64,000 bases of DNA. It comes from Melioribacteraceae bacterium 4301-Me. GTDB taxonomy: Bacteria > Bacteroidota > Ignavibacteria > Ignavibacteriales > Melioribacteraceae. Every line of letters starts with the position of its first letter. Position 1 is the stretch's first letter. The DNA lies in the NCBI GenBank assembly GCA_041538185.1, contig JBGORM010000006.1:124001-188000 (forward strand), in the 5' to 3' direction. The position numbers were made by a program, and so were the translations under genes. Shown here one piece after another: positions 17,732 to 27,112 of this stretch. The notes under the pieces are model-generated. The model ran no database searches. It was given only the letters and a program-made list of their open reading frames with translations, and had not been told where the DNA came from.

Positions 17732-19224
17732 TAAATTTGCTCGCCTATTTCTTTTAATTTAAGCTGCACCCATCTTACAGAAACACCCAACGATTTAGCC
17801 GCCAAGGTTCGATTTCCATTGAATTGTTCAAGTCGTTTTTTCAAAAGAAAAATTTCAAATTCATCTAAAGTGCCATTGAAATTTTTCATTTCGTCCTGGT
17901 CTTCTAAAATTATATGCTCTTCCGTAAGCACGTCTGAGTCACAAAGTATCAAGGATCTTTGTATAACATTAATTAATTGACGGATATTGCCGGGCCAATA
18001 ATATGTTTCCAATTTTTTAATTGCACGTGGATGAATACTTATTTTTTTGTTACTGAATTTTTCTACAAAATGTTTTGTCAATATTGGGATATCACTTCTT
18101 CTTTCTCTTAAAGGTGGAATTTTTATTGGAAAAACATTTAATCGATAAAATAAATCTTCTCTGAATTGTCCTTCTTTGGTCATTTCATGCAAATCTTTAT
18201 TGGTAGCTGCAATTATTCTTGCTTCAATTTTTCTAACGTTTACATCTCCTAACCTTATAATTTCTCTATTTTCCAGGACGCGTAAAAGTTTAGCCTGCAA
18301 TGCCATAGAAATATCACCAATCTCATCTAAAAAGAAAGTGCCTTGACCTGCAGCTTCTAAAAGACCAATCTTATCGGTGTTGGCGCCTGTAAAAGCACCT
18401 TTTTTATATCCGAACAGTTCACTTTCTAATAAGTTATCTGGAATAGAACCGCAGAATTGAGCGAGAAAGGGTCTGTCTTTTCTCTTGCTTAGTTTATGAA
18501 TTGCTCTTGCGACAAGTTCTTTACCGGTACCACTTTCCCCAATTATTAAAACTGTTGCGTCTGTTTGTGCCACTTTATGAACAAGCTTTGCAAGAGCTCT
18601 CATCGCAGAACTGTTGCCAATCATCTCCGGGATTTCTTCAACAGCCTGAAGTTGATTAATTAATATTCTGTTTTCTTTTTCTAGTTCTTCAAATTGTATG
18701 ATTTTGTCAAGTGCAAGTGATACAAGATTAGAGAAAAAGTTAAGAAAGATTAAATTTTCTTCTGTGAATTCTTTTCTGTTCAGTTGACTATCTGCTATAA
18801 TTACCCCCCAAATTTTATCATCCCTAAAAATTGGAACACCAATTACCGATTTAATTTGTTGTATTTGCACACTTTGGAATTGAGATAAATTTGGATCAGC
18901 TTGAACATCATGATAAAGAATTGGTTTTTTTTCATTTACAACCTTTCTTAAAATACCTGAGGAAAACTCATCCAGGTTTGAAATGGTTTCATTGGAAATT
19001 TTTCTGCCGGTAACAATACTAAATTCATCTTTTGTGAAATCGTACTTGGCAAATAATCCTCTTTCAGCGTTAATTACTTTTATTACTATATCTATTACAT
19101 CTTCTATTAATGATTCGTGATGAGTAGAGGAATTAAGAACCTGAGTAAATTTGTACAGTGCTTCATACTCTTCTTTTGTAAGATTTTTTAAATGCACAAT
19201 ATTTTCAATTAATGATTCAGACAT
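17731..19224 (-). CDS. GAF-domain sigma54-dependent transcriptional activator
   Basis: The product is 497 residues. It has an N-terminal GAF domain (about 15-180), a central AAA+ domain (about 200-430) with GESGTGKE and FGYKKGAFTGAN, and a C-terminal Fis-type helix-turn-helix (TLAAKSLGVSVRWVQLKLK). The intact GAFTGA motif predicts sigma54 activation. No receiver is present. The coupled Ser/Thr kinase downstream suggests control by protein phosphorylation or ligand binding to GAF. Pairing a serine kinase with an enhancer-binding protein recalls myxobacterial signalling, but the link here is inference. Confidence 0.9.
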   Translation of the reverse strand: MSESLIENIVHLKNLTKEEYEALYKFTQVLNSSTHHESLIEDVIDIVIKVINAERGLFAKYDFTKDEFSIVTGRKISNETISNLDEFSSGILRKVVNEKKPILYHDVQADPNLSQFQSVQIQQIKSVIGVPIFRDDKIWGVIIADSQLNRKEFTEENLIFLNFFSNLVSLALDKIIQFEELEKENRILINQLQAVEEIPEMIGNSSAMRALAKLVHKVAQTDATVLIIGESGTGKELVARAIHKLSKRKDRPFLAQFCGSIPDNLLESELFGYKKGAFTGANTDKIGLLEAAGQGTFFLDEIGDISMALQAKLLRVLENREIIRLGDVNVRKIEARIIAATNKDLHEMTKEGQFREDLFYRLNVFPIKIPPLRERRSDIPILTKHFVEKFSNKKISIHPRAIKKLETYYWPGNIRQLINVIQRSLILCDSDVLTEEHIILEDQDEMKNFNGTLDEFEIFLLKKRLEQFNGNRTLAAKSLGVSVRWVQLKLKEIGEQI

Positions 19225-19233
19225 ATAATGCCT

Positions 19234-20958
19234 TTATTGAACTACGAACGATGCTGGTTTAGAGCGAGATTTATTTTTAAATTCATCTACACACCAAATT
19301 ACCCAGAAATAATCCCCTGTTTGCAAGCTTTGGTCTACAATATAATTAATAGCGTCTTGAGATATATTGTCTTTCGACCACACAAGTACAGGTTGTATTT
19401 CATCGGTGTAAATTTCAATTCGATATTTAAAGTTAAAACCAGGCAAAAACCGCTGCCAGTTTAACTGTGGTGTTGAACTTACTACCTGCTTATTTGAAGG
19501 TGAATCGATTATTATTTCTTGTTTAATTATTCTTTTAACATAAGAGCTGCCAATGTTAAAAGTCTTCCCCGACCGTTCTTTTACGATAATATCAAAATTT
19601 TTACCTATAACATTTTCAAACGAAGTTAAGTTTAAATCCGACGTAGTAAAATTGTTCTCATAGTTTTTAGTAGTTGGGTTGAAAATCAGTTGTTTTTTAA
19701 AATTAATTGAGTTAGAAGAAACAAATACTGAGTCGACATCATTTTCTTTATCGGAAATTGTGCACTCAAAAAATATTTTGAAGGATTGTATATCTGGAAA
19801 TTTATTTTCGACTGAGGTGTAAATGTTATAGTAGTCTAAAGTTGGTATCGAGTTTAAGAATATATCTTCTACCCTATAGCTTTTTTGGCTGCCCCATTGA
19901 ACTAAAGAAGAATCCGGGCTGTAGCCTTCTTTTTCAAAATAAATTGTTCCATTTTGCTTTGGGACATTATCTATTTTGTAATATCCATTAGAGTTAGTTG
20001 TTACAACAATGTTTTGGTTTTTCCATGATACTTTTGCATTTGGAATTGGAAGACGAGGCAATGCAACGGTTTTTACATATCCATCAATTGTACCAATAGT
20101 GTAAATTAAAGTTTTATCCGGAACGTGATAATTTTTTTGTGTGCCCCAGATTACATTAACAGAATCGCTTGCAAAACCGTCCTTCTCAAAATAAAGTTTC
20201 CCATTCTTCATTGAAACGTTTGTGAGTAAATAATGCCCATTTTGGTCGGATGTGGCTAATAAGTTTTGATTTCCCCAGATTATTTTTACATTTTTTATAG
20301 GTATTTTATCTGGGTCGTAAACGTAACCGTCAATTTGACCGATTGTGTAATTTAATATTTTATCAGCTACGTGGTAATTTTCCTGGTTGTCCCACACTAC
20401 ATTCACAGAGTCTTTAGCGAAGCCATCTTTTTCAAAATATAGCAGTCCATTGTTCTTAGCTAAATTGGAAAAGAGATAATGACCATTAATATCAGTTTGT
20501 ACTAAAATATTTTGATTATTCCAAAGCACTTTAACACCTTGTAATGGTGAACGCTCGGGATTAAAAACAAAACCATCTAATTGGCCCGTTACATAAATTA
20601 AAATTTTATCCTCTATTCTTTTCGACTTTTGGTCTCCCCACTCTACCAAGACAGAATCGTTAGCATAGCCGAGTTTCTCGTAGTAGAGAGTTCCATTTTT
20701 TCTTTGTATCCCCTGAATCTTAAAATAACCAGTTGAGTCTGTTTCAACTGTTATATTTTCGTTCTTCCAAGTAACTCTAACTTTGTTTAATGGAATTCTT
20801 GAAGGCGTGAATACATACCCGTCTAATTGACCTAATGAATAATTTGGGTTCTGCGGGTCAAGCGGGTTAGTTCTTGGTGCATTACATGAATAAAAAAATG
20901 ATAAAACAAGCAAAGCACCAATATAAATTGTTTTTTTCACGTCCTTAAGAGTTACCAT
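19234..20958 (-). CDS. Lipoprotein with four tandem carboxypeptidase-regulatory-like repeats
   Basis: The product is 574 residues. The N-terminus has a lipobox-like end, SFFYSC with Cys25, followed by NPLDPQNPN, common just after the lipidated Cys in this group. Four repeats of about 85 residues follow (about 43-375), each with DGYV or DGFV at the start, a central TDxxGxY turn, and a YFEKxGYxxDSV segment. The C-terminal part (about 380-574) looks like fibronectin-type beta domains. It is probably on the cell surface. It is 9 bases upstream of the GAF-sigma54 gene, so it may be the external component of that signalling unit. Confidence 0.78.
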   Translation of the reverse strand: MVTLKDVKKTIYIGALLVLSFFYSCNAPRTNPLDPQNPNYSLGQLDGYVFTPSRIPLNKVRVTWKNENITVETDSTGYFKIQGIQRKNGTLYYEKLGYANDSVLVEWGDQKSKRIEDKILIYVTGQLDGFVFNPERSPLQGVKVLWNNQNILVQTDINGHYLFSNLAKNNGLLYFEKDGFAKDSVNVVWDNQENYHVADKILNYTIGQIDGYVYDPDKIPIKNVKIIWGNQNLLATSDQNGHYLLTNVSMKNGKLYFEKDGFASDSVNVIWGTQKNYHVPDKTLIYTIGTIDGYVKTVALPRLPIPNAKVSWKNQNIVVTTNSNGYYKIDNVPKQNGTIYFEKEGYSPDSSLVQWGSQKSYRVEDIFLNSIPTLDYYNIYTSVENKFPDIQSFKIFFECTISDKENDVDSVFVSSNSINFKKQLIFNPTTKNYENNFTTSDLNLTSFENVIGKNFDIIVKERSGKTFNIGSSYVKRIIKQEIIIDSPSNKQVVSSTPQLNWQRFLPGFNFKYRIEIYTDEIQPVLVWSKDNISQDAINYIVDQSLQTGDYFWVIWCVDEFKNKSRSKPASFVVQ

Positions 20959-21019
20959 TTTACATGTTGTTATAAATAAAGATAAACAACGAAATGTAAA
21001 TATGCGAAAAAAAACCGAT

Positions 21020-21808
21020 TTATAGGTTCAAATAAATTTCTCCCTTTAAAAAAAGGATAGCTTCTCCCGAAATTTTTACACGCTCATTTAAATTTTCAAG
21101 TACTAATTGGCCACCCCTTTTAGATACCTGCTTAGCAATAAGTTTTGTCTTTTTTAATTTTTCTGACCAATAAGGAACAAGAACAGTATGTGCAGAGCCT
21201 GTAACTGGGTCCTCATCAATACCCTCATTTGGTACAAAAACTCTGGAAACAAAATCTGCCTGTTTACCTTTAGCTGTTATAATAACAGCGTGAGGATGTA
21301 TTTTTTTTATCAAATCAATTTTAGGAATGTAATTTTTTATGAAATCTTCAGAGTCGAACACCACTAAAAGGAAAAATCCATTTGATAAAATTTCTATTGG
21401 CTCTTTGTTAAAACATTCAAAAATTTCTTTTGGTCTTTGTGTTTGATGTGGCACATTAGAAGGGAAGTTTAAAGATAACAGATTTCCATTTCGTTCAACG
21501 AACAAATTACCACTTAAAGAACTGAATTTAATTTTATTTACCGAGTTTTCAATAAAATTAAAGATTACGTAAGCAGAAGCGAGAGTTGCGTGACCGCACA
21601 ACGGAACTTCGTTTTGAGGTGTAAACCAACGAATGTGAAAACAATCTTTTTCTTTCACAAAAAAAGCTGTTTCGGATAAATTGTTTTCCATCGCAATTTT
21701 TTGCATAATATCATTTTCAAGCCACTTTTTCAAAGGAATAACCGCGGCTGGATTACCACTAAACAGCTTAGATGTAAAAGCATCAACTTGATAAATATCT
21801 AATTTCAT
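21020..21808 (-). CDS. PhzF-family isomerase/epimerase
   Basis: The product is 262 residues of the PhzF/YddE fold, a diaminopimelate-epimerase-like two-domain protein. The motifs are FSGNPAAVIPL and LSETAFFV near the N-terminus, PLCGHATLASAYVI, and DPVTGSAHTVLVPYW near the C-terminus. Physiological substrates of most PhzF relatives are unknown; nothing here points to phenazine synthesis. The start overlaps the end of the YjjX-like gene by one base, so the two are probably cotranscribed. Confidence 0.87.
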   Translation of the reverse strand: MKLDIYQVDAFTSKLFSGNPAAVIPLKKWLENDIMQKIAMENNLSETAFFVKEKDCFHIRWFTPQNEVPLCGHATLASAYVIFNFIENSVNKIKFSSLSGNLFVERNGNLLSLNFPSNVPHQTQRPKEIFECFNKEPIEILSNGFFLLVVFDSEDFIKNYIPKIDLIKKIHPHAVIITAKGKQADFVSRVFVPNEGIDEDPVTGSAHTVLVPYWSEKLKKTKLIAKQVSKRGGQLVLENLNERVKISGEAILFLKGEIYLNL

Positions 21809-22374
21809 TATGTTTCCCCTTGCAGTTTGTCTTTTTTCCTTTCCCTAAAGAAGTTTTTATGTAAAAATGGAATAAGAGCAGCAATCAACCCAGGTACGTA
21901 TAAATCTTTTCTGTGCATTACCCCATTTGTAAAGAACCCAATTGCTCCGGTATTTTGTTTTGTATTTCTGATGTTAGTTATTTCATCCATCACTTCGCCT
22001 AATTCTGCGCCATTTAATAGTTTTTCAATGATGAATTCCGGCAGTTCAAAAAGCGGTGAAGTGCCGAAGCCTTCATTACCATTATTATCAATTATACACA
22101 TTCCGCCAAAAGCAAACCATTTGTTGAACTGTTTTATTATTCCGCCTTCAATTCCTACGAAATATTCGCCTTTTAAGTTTTCTTCGGCATTTATTTTAAT
22201 TAATTCTAATGCTCTGTTCCTTGCACCTTTAAATGTTTCCTCGTTTATAGGTTGCTGAGGCACCCCAGAATTAACTTCTATTCCAGTTACTTCAACATTG
22301 TGAAAAAATTTTGAGAACGCTTCATGCGCAGAGTTTATTTTAACAGGATTTTTTGAGCCAACTAATACTTTCAC
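21808..22374 (-). CDS. yjjX: Inosine/xanthosine triphosphatase (YjjX/DUF84 family)
   Basis: The product is 188 residues. The family signature is clear: GSKNPVKINSAHEAF at the N-terminus, GVPQQPINEETFKGARNRAL, YFVGIEGGI and TGAIGFFTNG. These enzymes hydrolyse non-canonical purine nucleoside triphosphates such as ITP and XTP and so keep nucleotide pools clean. AAGGAG lies upstream of the ATG on the minus strand. It is first in a two-gene unit with the PhzF-like gene. Confidence 0.88.
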   Translation of the reverse strand: MKVLVGSKNPVKINSAHEAFSKFFHNVEVTGIEVNSGVPQQPINEETFKGARNRALELIKINAEENLKGEYFVGIEGGIIKQFNKWFAFGGMCIIDNNGNEGFGTSPLFELPEFIIEKLLNGAELGEVMDEITNIRNTKQNTGAIGFFTNGVMHRKDLYVPGLIAALIPFLHKNFFRERKKDKLQGET

Positions 22375-22458
22375 TAATAACTCCTTATTTAAAACAAAGT
22401 AATTTGGCTGTCGAAAAGAGAGTCATTTATTTTTAATGCTAAAAAATATAAAAATGCA

Positions 22459-22487
22459 ACATGACATGTTTTGACCTAGACCAAAAG
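22459..22487. promoter_or_regulatory. Adjacent palindromes in a divergent promoter region
   Basis: In the 294-base divergent interval (22375-22668), ACATGACATGT (22459-22469) is a perfect 11-base palindrome. It is directly followed by TTTTGACCTAGACCAAAA, an 18-base near-palindrome centred on CTAG. Both lie between yjjX (minus) and the exported 767-residue protein (plus). They look like operator sites, but the regulator is unknown. Nothing else was seen in the interval. Confidence 0.4.
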
Positions 22488-22668
22488 ACGAGTGCAGAAT
22501 ACATCAAAAAGGTCAGAAAAAAAATTAACTTTTTGAAACAATTAAACTCAGATAGTGGAGATGTTACACTTTTTTGCGTGCGCAACTAAACTTTTAAAAT
22601 GAAATTTTTCTTGACTATTTAGATTCTTTATTCCAAATTTTTATAGGAATTTAGACACGGAGGATTAT

Positions 22669-24972
22669 GTGAATGAAACCCTTCTTCATATTTTCAATTC
22701 AATCTCATTACCTCTCAGAGTGATTATACTATTCCTTGTATTTTTTCTGCTGACGGCGGAGCATCGTAAAGGACAAACCGTAATAAAAGAGAAAGTTAGT
22801 TTAACACCACAGAACAAATTGAAGAATTTCCCACAGCTACAAGATCATCCGGATTGGTGGCCTTGCTCACCACCGCCACGTGAAGATGATTATTATAACC
22901 CCGTTCAAGTTGTGTGGCAGAATTCGTGGTATCCATTAAATCCCGGCAGGCAGGCTTTACAATCGTCGTATACATACAATGTTGACACAAGCAAATATTA
23001 TACTTTCAAAATTATATCCGGCAGAGAGTATTTCGATTTTCAGAGAAATTATTGGGACGGAACTACATGGATAAAAACTATTTTGGATTCAGTAACAGTA
23101 AAAGGGAAAGATCTATGGCCGAAAGTTTATAAAGACGGCACTTATGTGACAATATATGATTCAGTAAAATACATCGATATTGACAACCAGCCGTATTATT
23201 GGTGCTGTTATTTCTACGAATATTCCGTTCATTTTAAGGGAATATGGAACAGAGAAGAAGAAGTAATTTATAGCGTAACGGAGGAAGGCAATCCACCATA
23301 TTACGTACATACCTTTATCAAACGCCCGACTTATACATTAACTGCTAGAAGTGAGAGTGATACAATAGATTATAACTCAGAAAATAGTATTGATGTTACT
23401 TTGGAAGTAAACGAATGCAAGAGTGATCTTATTGGAATACCTCGAAACGGAGGTGGCTTGAATGATGAAGTTTTATTTACTGCGAGAATAGTTGAAGGGA
23501 GTCAATATGGTGAATTATATACAGAAAAGGTTCATGGGGATCAAATACAAACAGATAATCTTGATGTATCGAGAGGAATATATTTCAGAACTGAAGGGAG
23601 TCAGAACCCGGATTCAGTTGCCTTGGTAAAGGTAGAAATATCTTGCGATGATATAGTTGTATCGCCAAAAACTGTCTTTATCGAGTTTTATGTTAAAAAT
23701 AATCTAAATAGACCTCCCGAGATGAAAATTACTTTCGATAAAAATGAGCTAAGTCCATGGGATTCAACGGCAATACATTTGCAGAAACTTACAAGTGATG
23801 GTCAAATTGTGGACTTTCCTTCCGACCAATTATTTAACATAAAAATCGCAGATGGAACAGACTTTGGGATTTTATACTCCGAAGAAGAGGGTTATTATTC
23901 AAATGAGTTTCAGTATGTAGGGCAAGCTGGGTTGCGGTTCTACTCATTTGACACTTTAGAAGACACAACAAGAATTAAAATTTATGCTGAAACATTTGAA
24001 GAGGGTGGAAGTCCTGCAACGAGTATAATCGGAACAAACCTAAAAGAAAAGTCAAGTTCAACAATAAAACCAGCGTTTATAAATCCGGGTGAAAATAAAA
24101 TATCGGGTTACGGAGAGATATTAATAGTAAAAAGTGGAGATCTGAAAATAAAAATTACTTTAACAGGGCCTAATGAAATCTGGCCTTATTTACCGAATCA
24201 AACTAATGGTAAAAGTAGGGGAGCTGACAGACCAGGTTATAATCCATATTCAAGTTTATATATTGATCTCACACGTGGAAATCAATCCATACCAAATAAG
24301 GATGTAAAAATCACATTAGAAAGGATCGAAGGAACTGGTGGACATGAACATACCATTCCACCTCTTCCGCTATATTTGTCTGGTGAATTAAAAAGTGGTA
24401 GCACTAAAGGAAATCCGATAATTGTTTCAACAAATGCTGATGGACAAATAGTAGTCGATAATTTATTAGCCTCTCAAGTCTCTGGGAAATATATAATAAA
24501 AGCAGAATTAACTTCTAATCCTGAGATAAATGATGAAACAGGTATAGAAGTAAAAGTTCCTGACCTTGTAAACTTTGGTAATGTTAACAACGAAGGTAAA
24601 TGGTCGCTAGTAGGAGCAATTCCCAGCAAACATATTGACGTCCACTATTGCACTGGAGAAATGAGAAATAATCTAGTTCGAGTTCTCAACAATTTTTACG
24701 ATTGGTCAAAAAAATACAAGAACACTGAGTTAGGCATCGTTCTAGCTGTAAACGACATGAGTTTAATTTGGGGTGGGGCATATGAATACAACGGAGACTG
24801 GAACGTTTATAGTCATCATTCATTTCACAGAGTTGGATTAAGTGTCGATATAAACAGATCAGGAATGAATGATTTTGAAATTAATATGCTAACGATATTT
24901 ATGTTAAAAAATAAAGCCAGGCGATATCCTGAAAGGCCGCAAATACACTATGGGTTTTTAGGAGGAAATTAA
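22669..24972 (+). CDS. Exported multi-domain protein with C-terminal M15-like metallopeptidase signature
   Basis: The product is 767 residues. The GTG start is set by GGAGG six bases upstream; no in-frame ATG fits. A hydrophobic export segment (about 14-32) is followed by long beta-rich regions without a family I recognise, then an Ig-like region (about 540-650). The last 100 residues contain SFHRVGLSVD, which fits the SxHxxGxAxD zinc motif of M15/LAS peptidases (His720, Asp727), and a terminal IHYGF (His760) where the third zinc ligand is expected. This suggests a peptidoglycan- or protein-cleaving domain, or a fold relative. It is 1 base from the next gene. Confidence 0.65.
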   Translation: MNETLLHIFNSISLPLRVIILFLVFFLLTAEHRKGQTVIKEKVSLTPQNKLKNFPQLQDHPDWWPCSPPPREDDYYNPVQVVWQNSWYPLNPGRQALQSSYTYNVDTSKYYTFKIISGREYFDFQRNYWDGTTWIKTILDSVTVKGKDLWPKVYKDGTYVTIYDSVKYIDIDNQPYYWCCYFYEYSVHFKGIWNREEEVIYSVTEEGNPPYYVHTFIKRPTYTLTARSESDTIDYNSENSIDVTLEVNECKSDLIGIPRNGGGLNDEVLFTARIVEGSQYGELYTEKVHGDQIQTDNLDVSRGIYFRTEGSQNPDSVALVKVEISCDDIVVSPKTVFIEFYVKNNLNRPPEMKITFDKNELSPWDSTAIHLQKLTSDGQIVDFPSDQLFNIKIADGTDFGILYSEEEGYYSNEFQYVGQAGLRFYSFDTLEDTTRIKIYAETFEEGGSPATSIIGTNLKEKSSSTIKPAFINPGENKISGYGEILIVKSGDLKIKITLTGPNEIWPYLPNQTNGKSRGADRPGYNPYSSLYIDLTRGNQSIPNKDVKITLERIEGTGGHEHTIPPLPLYLSGELKSGSTKGNPIIVSTNADGQIVVDNLLASQVSGKYIIKAELTSNPEINDETGIEVKVPDLVNFGNVNNEGKWSLVGAIPSKHIDVHYCTGEMRNNLVRVLNNFYDWSKKYKNTELGIVLAVNDMSLIWGGAYEYNGDWNVYSHHSFHRVGLSVDINRSGMNDFEINMLTIFMLKNKARRYPERPQIHYGFLGGN

Positions 24973-24973
24973 A

Positions 24974-26989
24974 ATGAAATCAAAGCTCTTTTTAGTACTA
25001 ATTATGAATCTAATTTGCACTATAACATGGGGACAAAATTACCCCAAGATCAAAAATGCAAGAATCTGGTGTAGTGTTGTTTATTCACTAGGGGATAGTT
25101 TATATTATTATAAGTATAGTATATATAATGATATAACAAGTTCAGGCGATATATTCTCATTTGATATTGATATAAGTTTATCTCAAGAACAAAACGTAGA
25201 TGTAGATACAATTGGATTAAAATTTAAAAACGAATTACTAAGATCATTCTTCAGCAGTAGTTATAATTTTATTCAAGGGAAAGCTGTTCCTTTCGGTGTA
25301 TCCGAGACACCTAATGATTATGCGCTAGGTTATCCATCGTTAAATTATTCAGTGAGTTTCTTTGGTTTCGGCTATTTAAAGCCAGGAGATTCATTGAATA
25401 ATTTCGAAATTAACACTAAAGGAATTCCTTCTATAAGAAGGGTAACTTTTTCAATTGCTAAGGATACAATCATTGACCAGTTACCAAGTATCGAAGATAC
25501 TACATCAGACATGACAGAATCACAAATGGACTCCCTTCTTTCTTCGTTAGACTATAACACATGGACTATAGGACCTAACTTTTTCGCTGATGACTTAAGT
25601 CTCGTAAATATAATCGATTCAATTATCAGTTATAATCAACGTGCCTATGATCTGAACTGGATAAGAGAAGAACAAGTCAAAAACAAATATCTGCTATTCC
25701 TTTCCGATGCAAAAACCTCTATTCAACAAAACAATCTTGTACAAGCTCGCTCTTACTTGGAAAATATTGTAAGTGAGGTTAATATCGACTCTTCTTCTTT
25801 TATAACAAGCGAGGCGTATGCACTGCTGCGTTATAACACTGAGTATTTATTAAGCAAATTACCACAACCTCCAAGCGGCATGCCCGTTAAATTGATAAAC
25901 AGCACTGGTAGAAAACTCCCCGGCGGCAGCTTACAGTATTACGAAAGCGGATGGAAAAACGCAATTGATAACGGCGACGGAACATTTATCGTTAATACAC
26001 AACTAAAAAAAGTAAGCTTAAGAATGACATACCAATACGGCTCACAAACCAAATCAAATGTAGACGTTAGTTCAGATACGGTTGTTTTTCAGACTGTAAA
26101 TACATTAGTAAAACTGCAAGACAGCCAAGGTAATCTTATAGATGGGGGAACAGTACAATATTATGCTAGTGGCTGGCATAGCTTTGGTACGGCTACAAAT
26201 GGAATAGCGACAAAAGAATTACTTCCCGTACAGTATACATTTAGAATGACATATTCGTTTGCAAGCAACGATAAAACACAAAATCTGGATACTAACTCAA
26301 CAGTTGTATTCAAAACCGTTAAAGCTTCGGTTCAACTGAAGGATAGCCAGAACAATTTGATTACAGAAGAAGGGACGGTTAAATATTACGCTGGGGGGTG
26401 GCGAGATTTTGGCGTAACCGTCAACGGAGTTGCAAACAAAGAACTGCTGCCAAACAACTATACATTTAGAATGAGCTACGCTTTTGCAAGTAAAGATAAA
26501 CAACAAAATATCGGCACCAATCCTGTTGTTGAATTTCAAACAGTTAATGTTGTGGTTCAGTTAAGAGATAGTCAAAACAATTTAATCGACACGGGCACAA
26601 TTCAATATTACTCAGGCGGGTGGAGAGAATTTGGTAGAACAACAAACGGAGAAGTTAGTAAAGAACTATTGCCAAACAATTACACTTTCAGAATTACTTA
26701 TGAATTTGTTTCCAACGATAAGGCTCAGAATATAGGAACAAATAACACGGTTGTTTTCACTACAGTTTTATGTACCGTTCGTGTTACGGATCGACAGAAT
26801 CAGCCGATTGACAATGCAACTGTCAGATACTATTCTGGAGGATGGAGAGATTTAGGAACAACAGTAAACGGTGAGGCAACGAAAGAATTACTTCCGGCAA
26901 ATTTAACATTCAGAGTAAATTATAACGGAATACAGCAAGATAAGACACAAAACATAGGTACAAACAATGTAGTAGAATTTAGTTTATAA
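24974..26989 (+). CDS. Exported protein with five tandem 73-residue repeats
   Basis: The product is 671 residues. A signal peptide (1-20, ending TITWGQ) is followed by an unrecognised beta-rich part, a helical stretch (about 225-295), and five repeats of about 73 residues (about 304-671). Repeat marks are QYYxxGW near the start, then TNGxxxKELLPxxYTFRxxY, and a Phe-rich end such as VVFQTV. Repeats 2-4 are the closest to each other. The repeat unit looks like a beta-sandwich of surface adhesin type. There is no T9SS sorting domain at its end. It is closely spaced after the M15-like gene and may form a functional pair with it. Confidence 0.72.
   Translation: MKSKLFLVLIMNLICTITWGQNYPKIKNARIWCSVVYSLGDSLYYYKYSIYNDITSSGDIFSFDIDISLSQEQNVDVDTIGLKFKNELLRSFFSSSYNFIQGKAVPFGVSETPNDYALGYPSLNYSVSFFGFGYLKPGDSLNNFEINTKGIPSIRRVTFSIAKDTIIDQLPSIEDTTSDMTESQMDSLLSSLDYNTWTIGPNFFADDLSLVNIIDSIISYNQRAYDLNWIREEQVKNKYLLFLSDAKTSIQQNNLVQARSYLENIVSEVNIDSSSFITSEAYALLRYNTEYLLSKLPQPPSGMPVKLINSTGRKLPGGSLQYYESGWKNAIDNGDGTFIVNTQLKKVSLRMTYQYGSQTKSNVDVSSDTVVFQTVNTLVKLQDSQGNLIDGGTVQYYASGWHSFGTATNGIATKELLPVQYTFRMTYSFASNDKTQNLDTNSTVVFKTVKASVQLKDSQNNLITEEGTVKYYAGGWRDFGVTVNGVANKELLPNNYTFRMSYAFASKDKQQNIGTNPVVEFQTVNVVVQLRDSQNNLIDTGTIQYYSGGWREFGRTTNGEVSKELLPNNYTFRITYEFVSNDKAQNIGTNNTVVFTTVLCTVRVTDRQNQPIDNATVRYYSGGWRDLGTTVNGEATKELLPANLTFRVNYNGIQQDKTQNIGTNNVVEFSL
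25886..26986 (+). repeat. Five in-frame tandem repeats of about 220 bases
   Basis: The repeats begin near 25886, 26105, 26327, 26549 and 26768. The protein words YYxxGW and KELLP recur in nearly every copy. The bases have diverged, so this is an old duplication, not a recent one. Repeat copy number may vary between strains. Confidence 0.7.
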
Positions 26990-27023
26990 ACACAGAAAAT
27001 TATAAAACAAGGATTAGACTAAT

Positions 27024-27076
27024 TTACACAGACTCATAATCCGTGAAAATCCGCGTTATCTGTGTTATCCGTGTTC
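27024..27076. repeat. Dispersed-repeat-like segment, TCCGTG/TCTGTG type
   Basis: Between the repeat protein and the T9SS protein the sequence reads as near-tandem words: AATCCGTGAAAATCCGCG, then TTATCTGTG, then TTATCCGTG. The unit is TTATCYGTG. On the minus strand it reads as Asn-Thr-Asp-like triplets. Closely similar strings are, from general knowledge, scattered between genes in many environmental genomes. It is non-coding and ends about 35 bases before the next start codon. Confidence 0.5.
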
Positions 27077-27112
27077 TATTTAGTTTCAGTAATAAAGGTG
27101 GGGAAATAAAAA

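Noticed and set aside
26985..27112. Possibility that the repeat protein and the T9SS-sorted protein were one gene split by a repeat insertion
   Set aside because: The second gene has its own clear signal peptide and start, so a simple split is unlikely.
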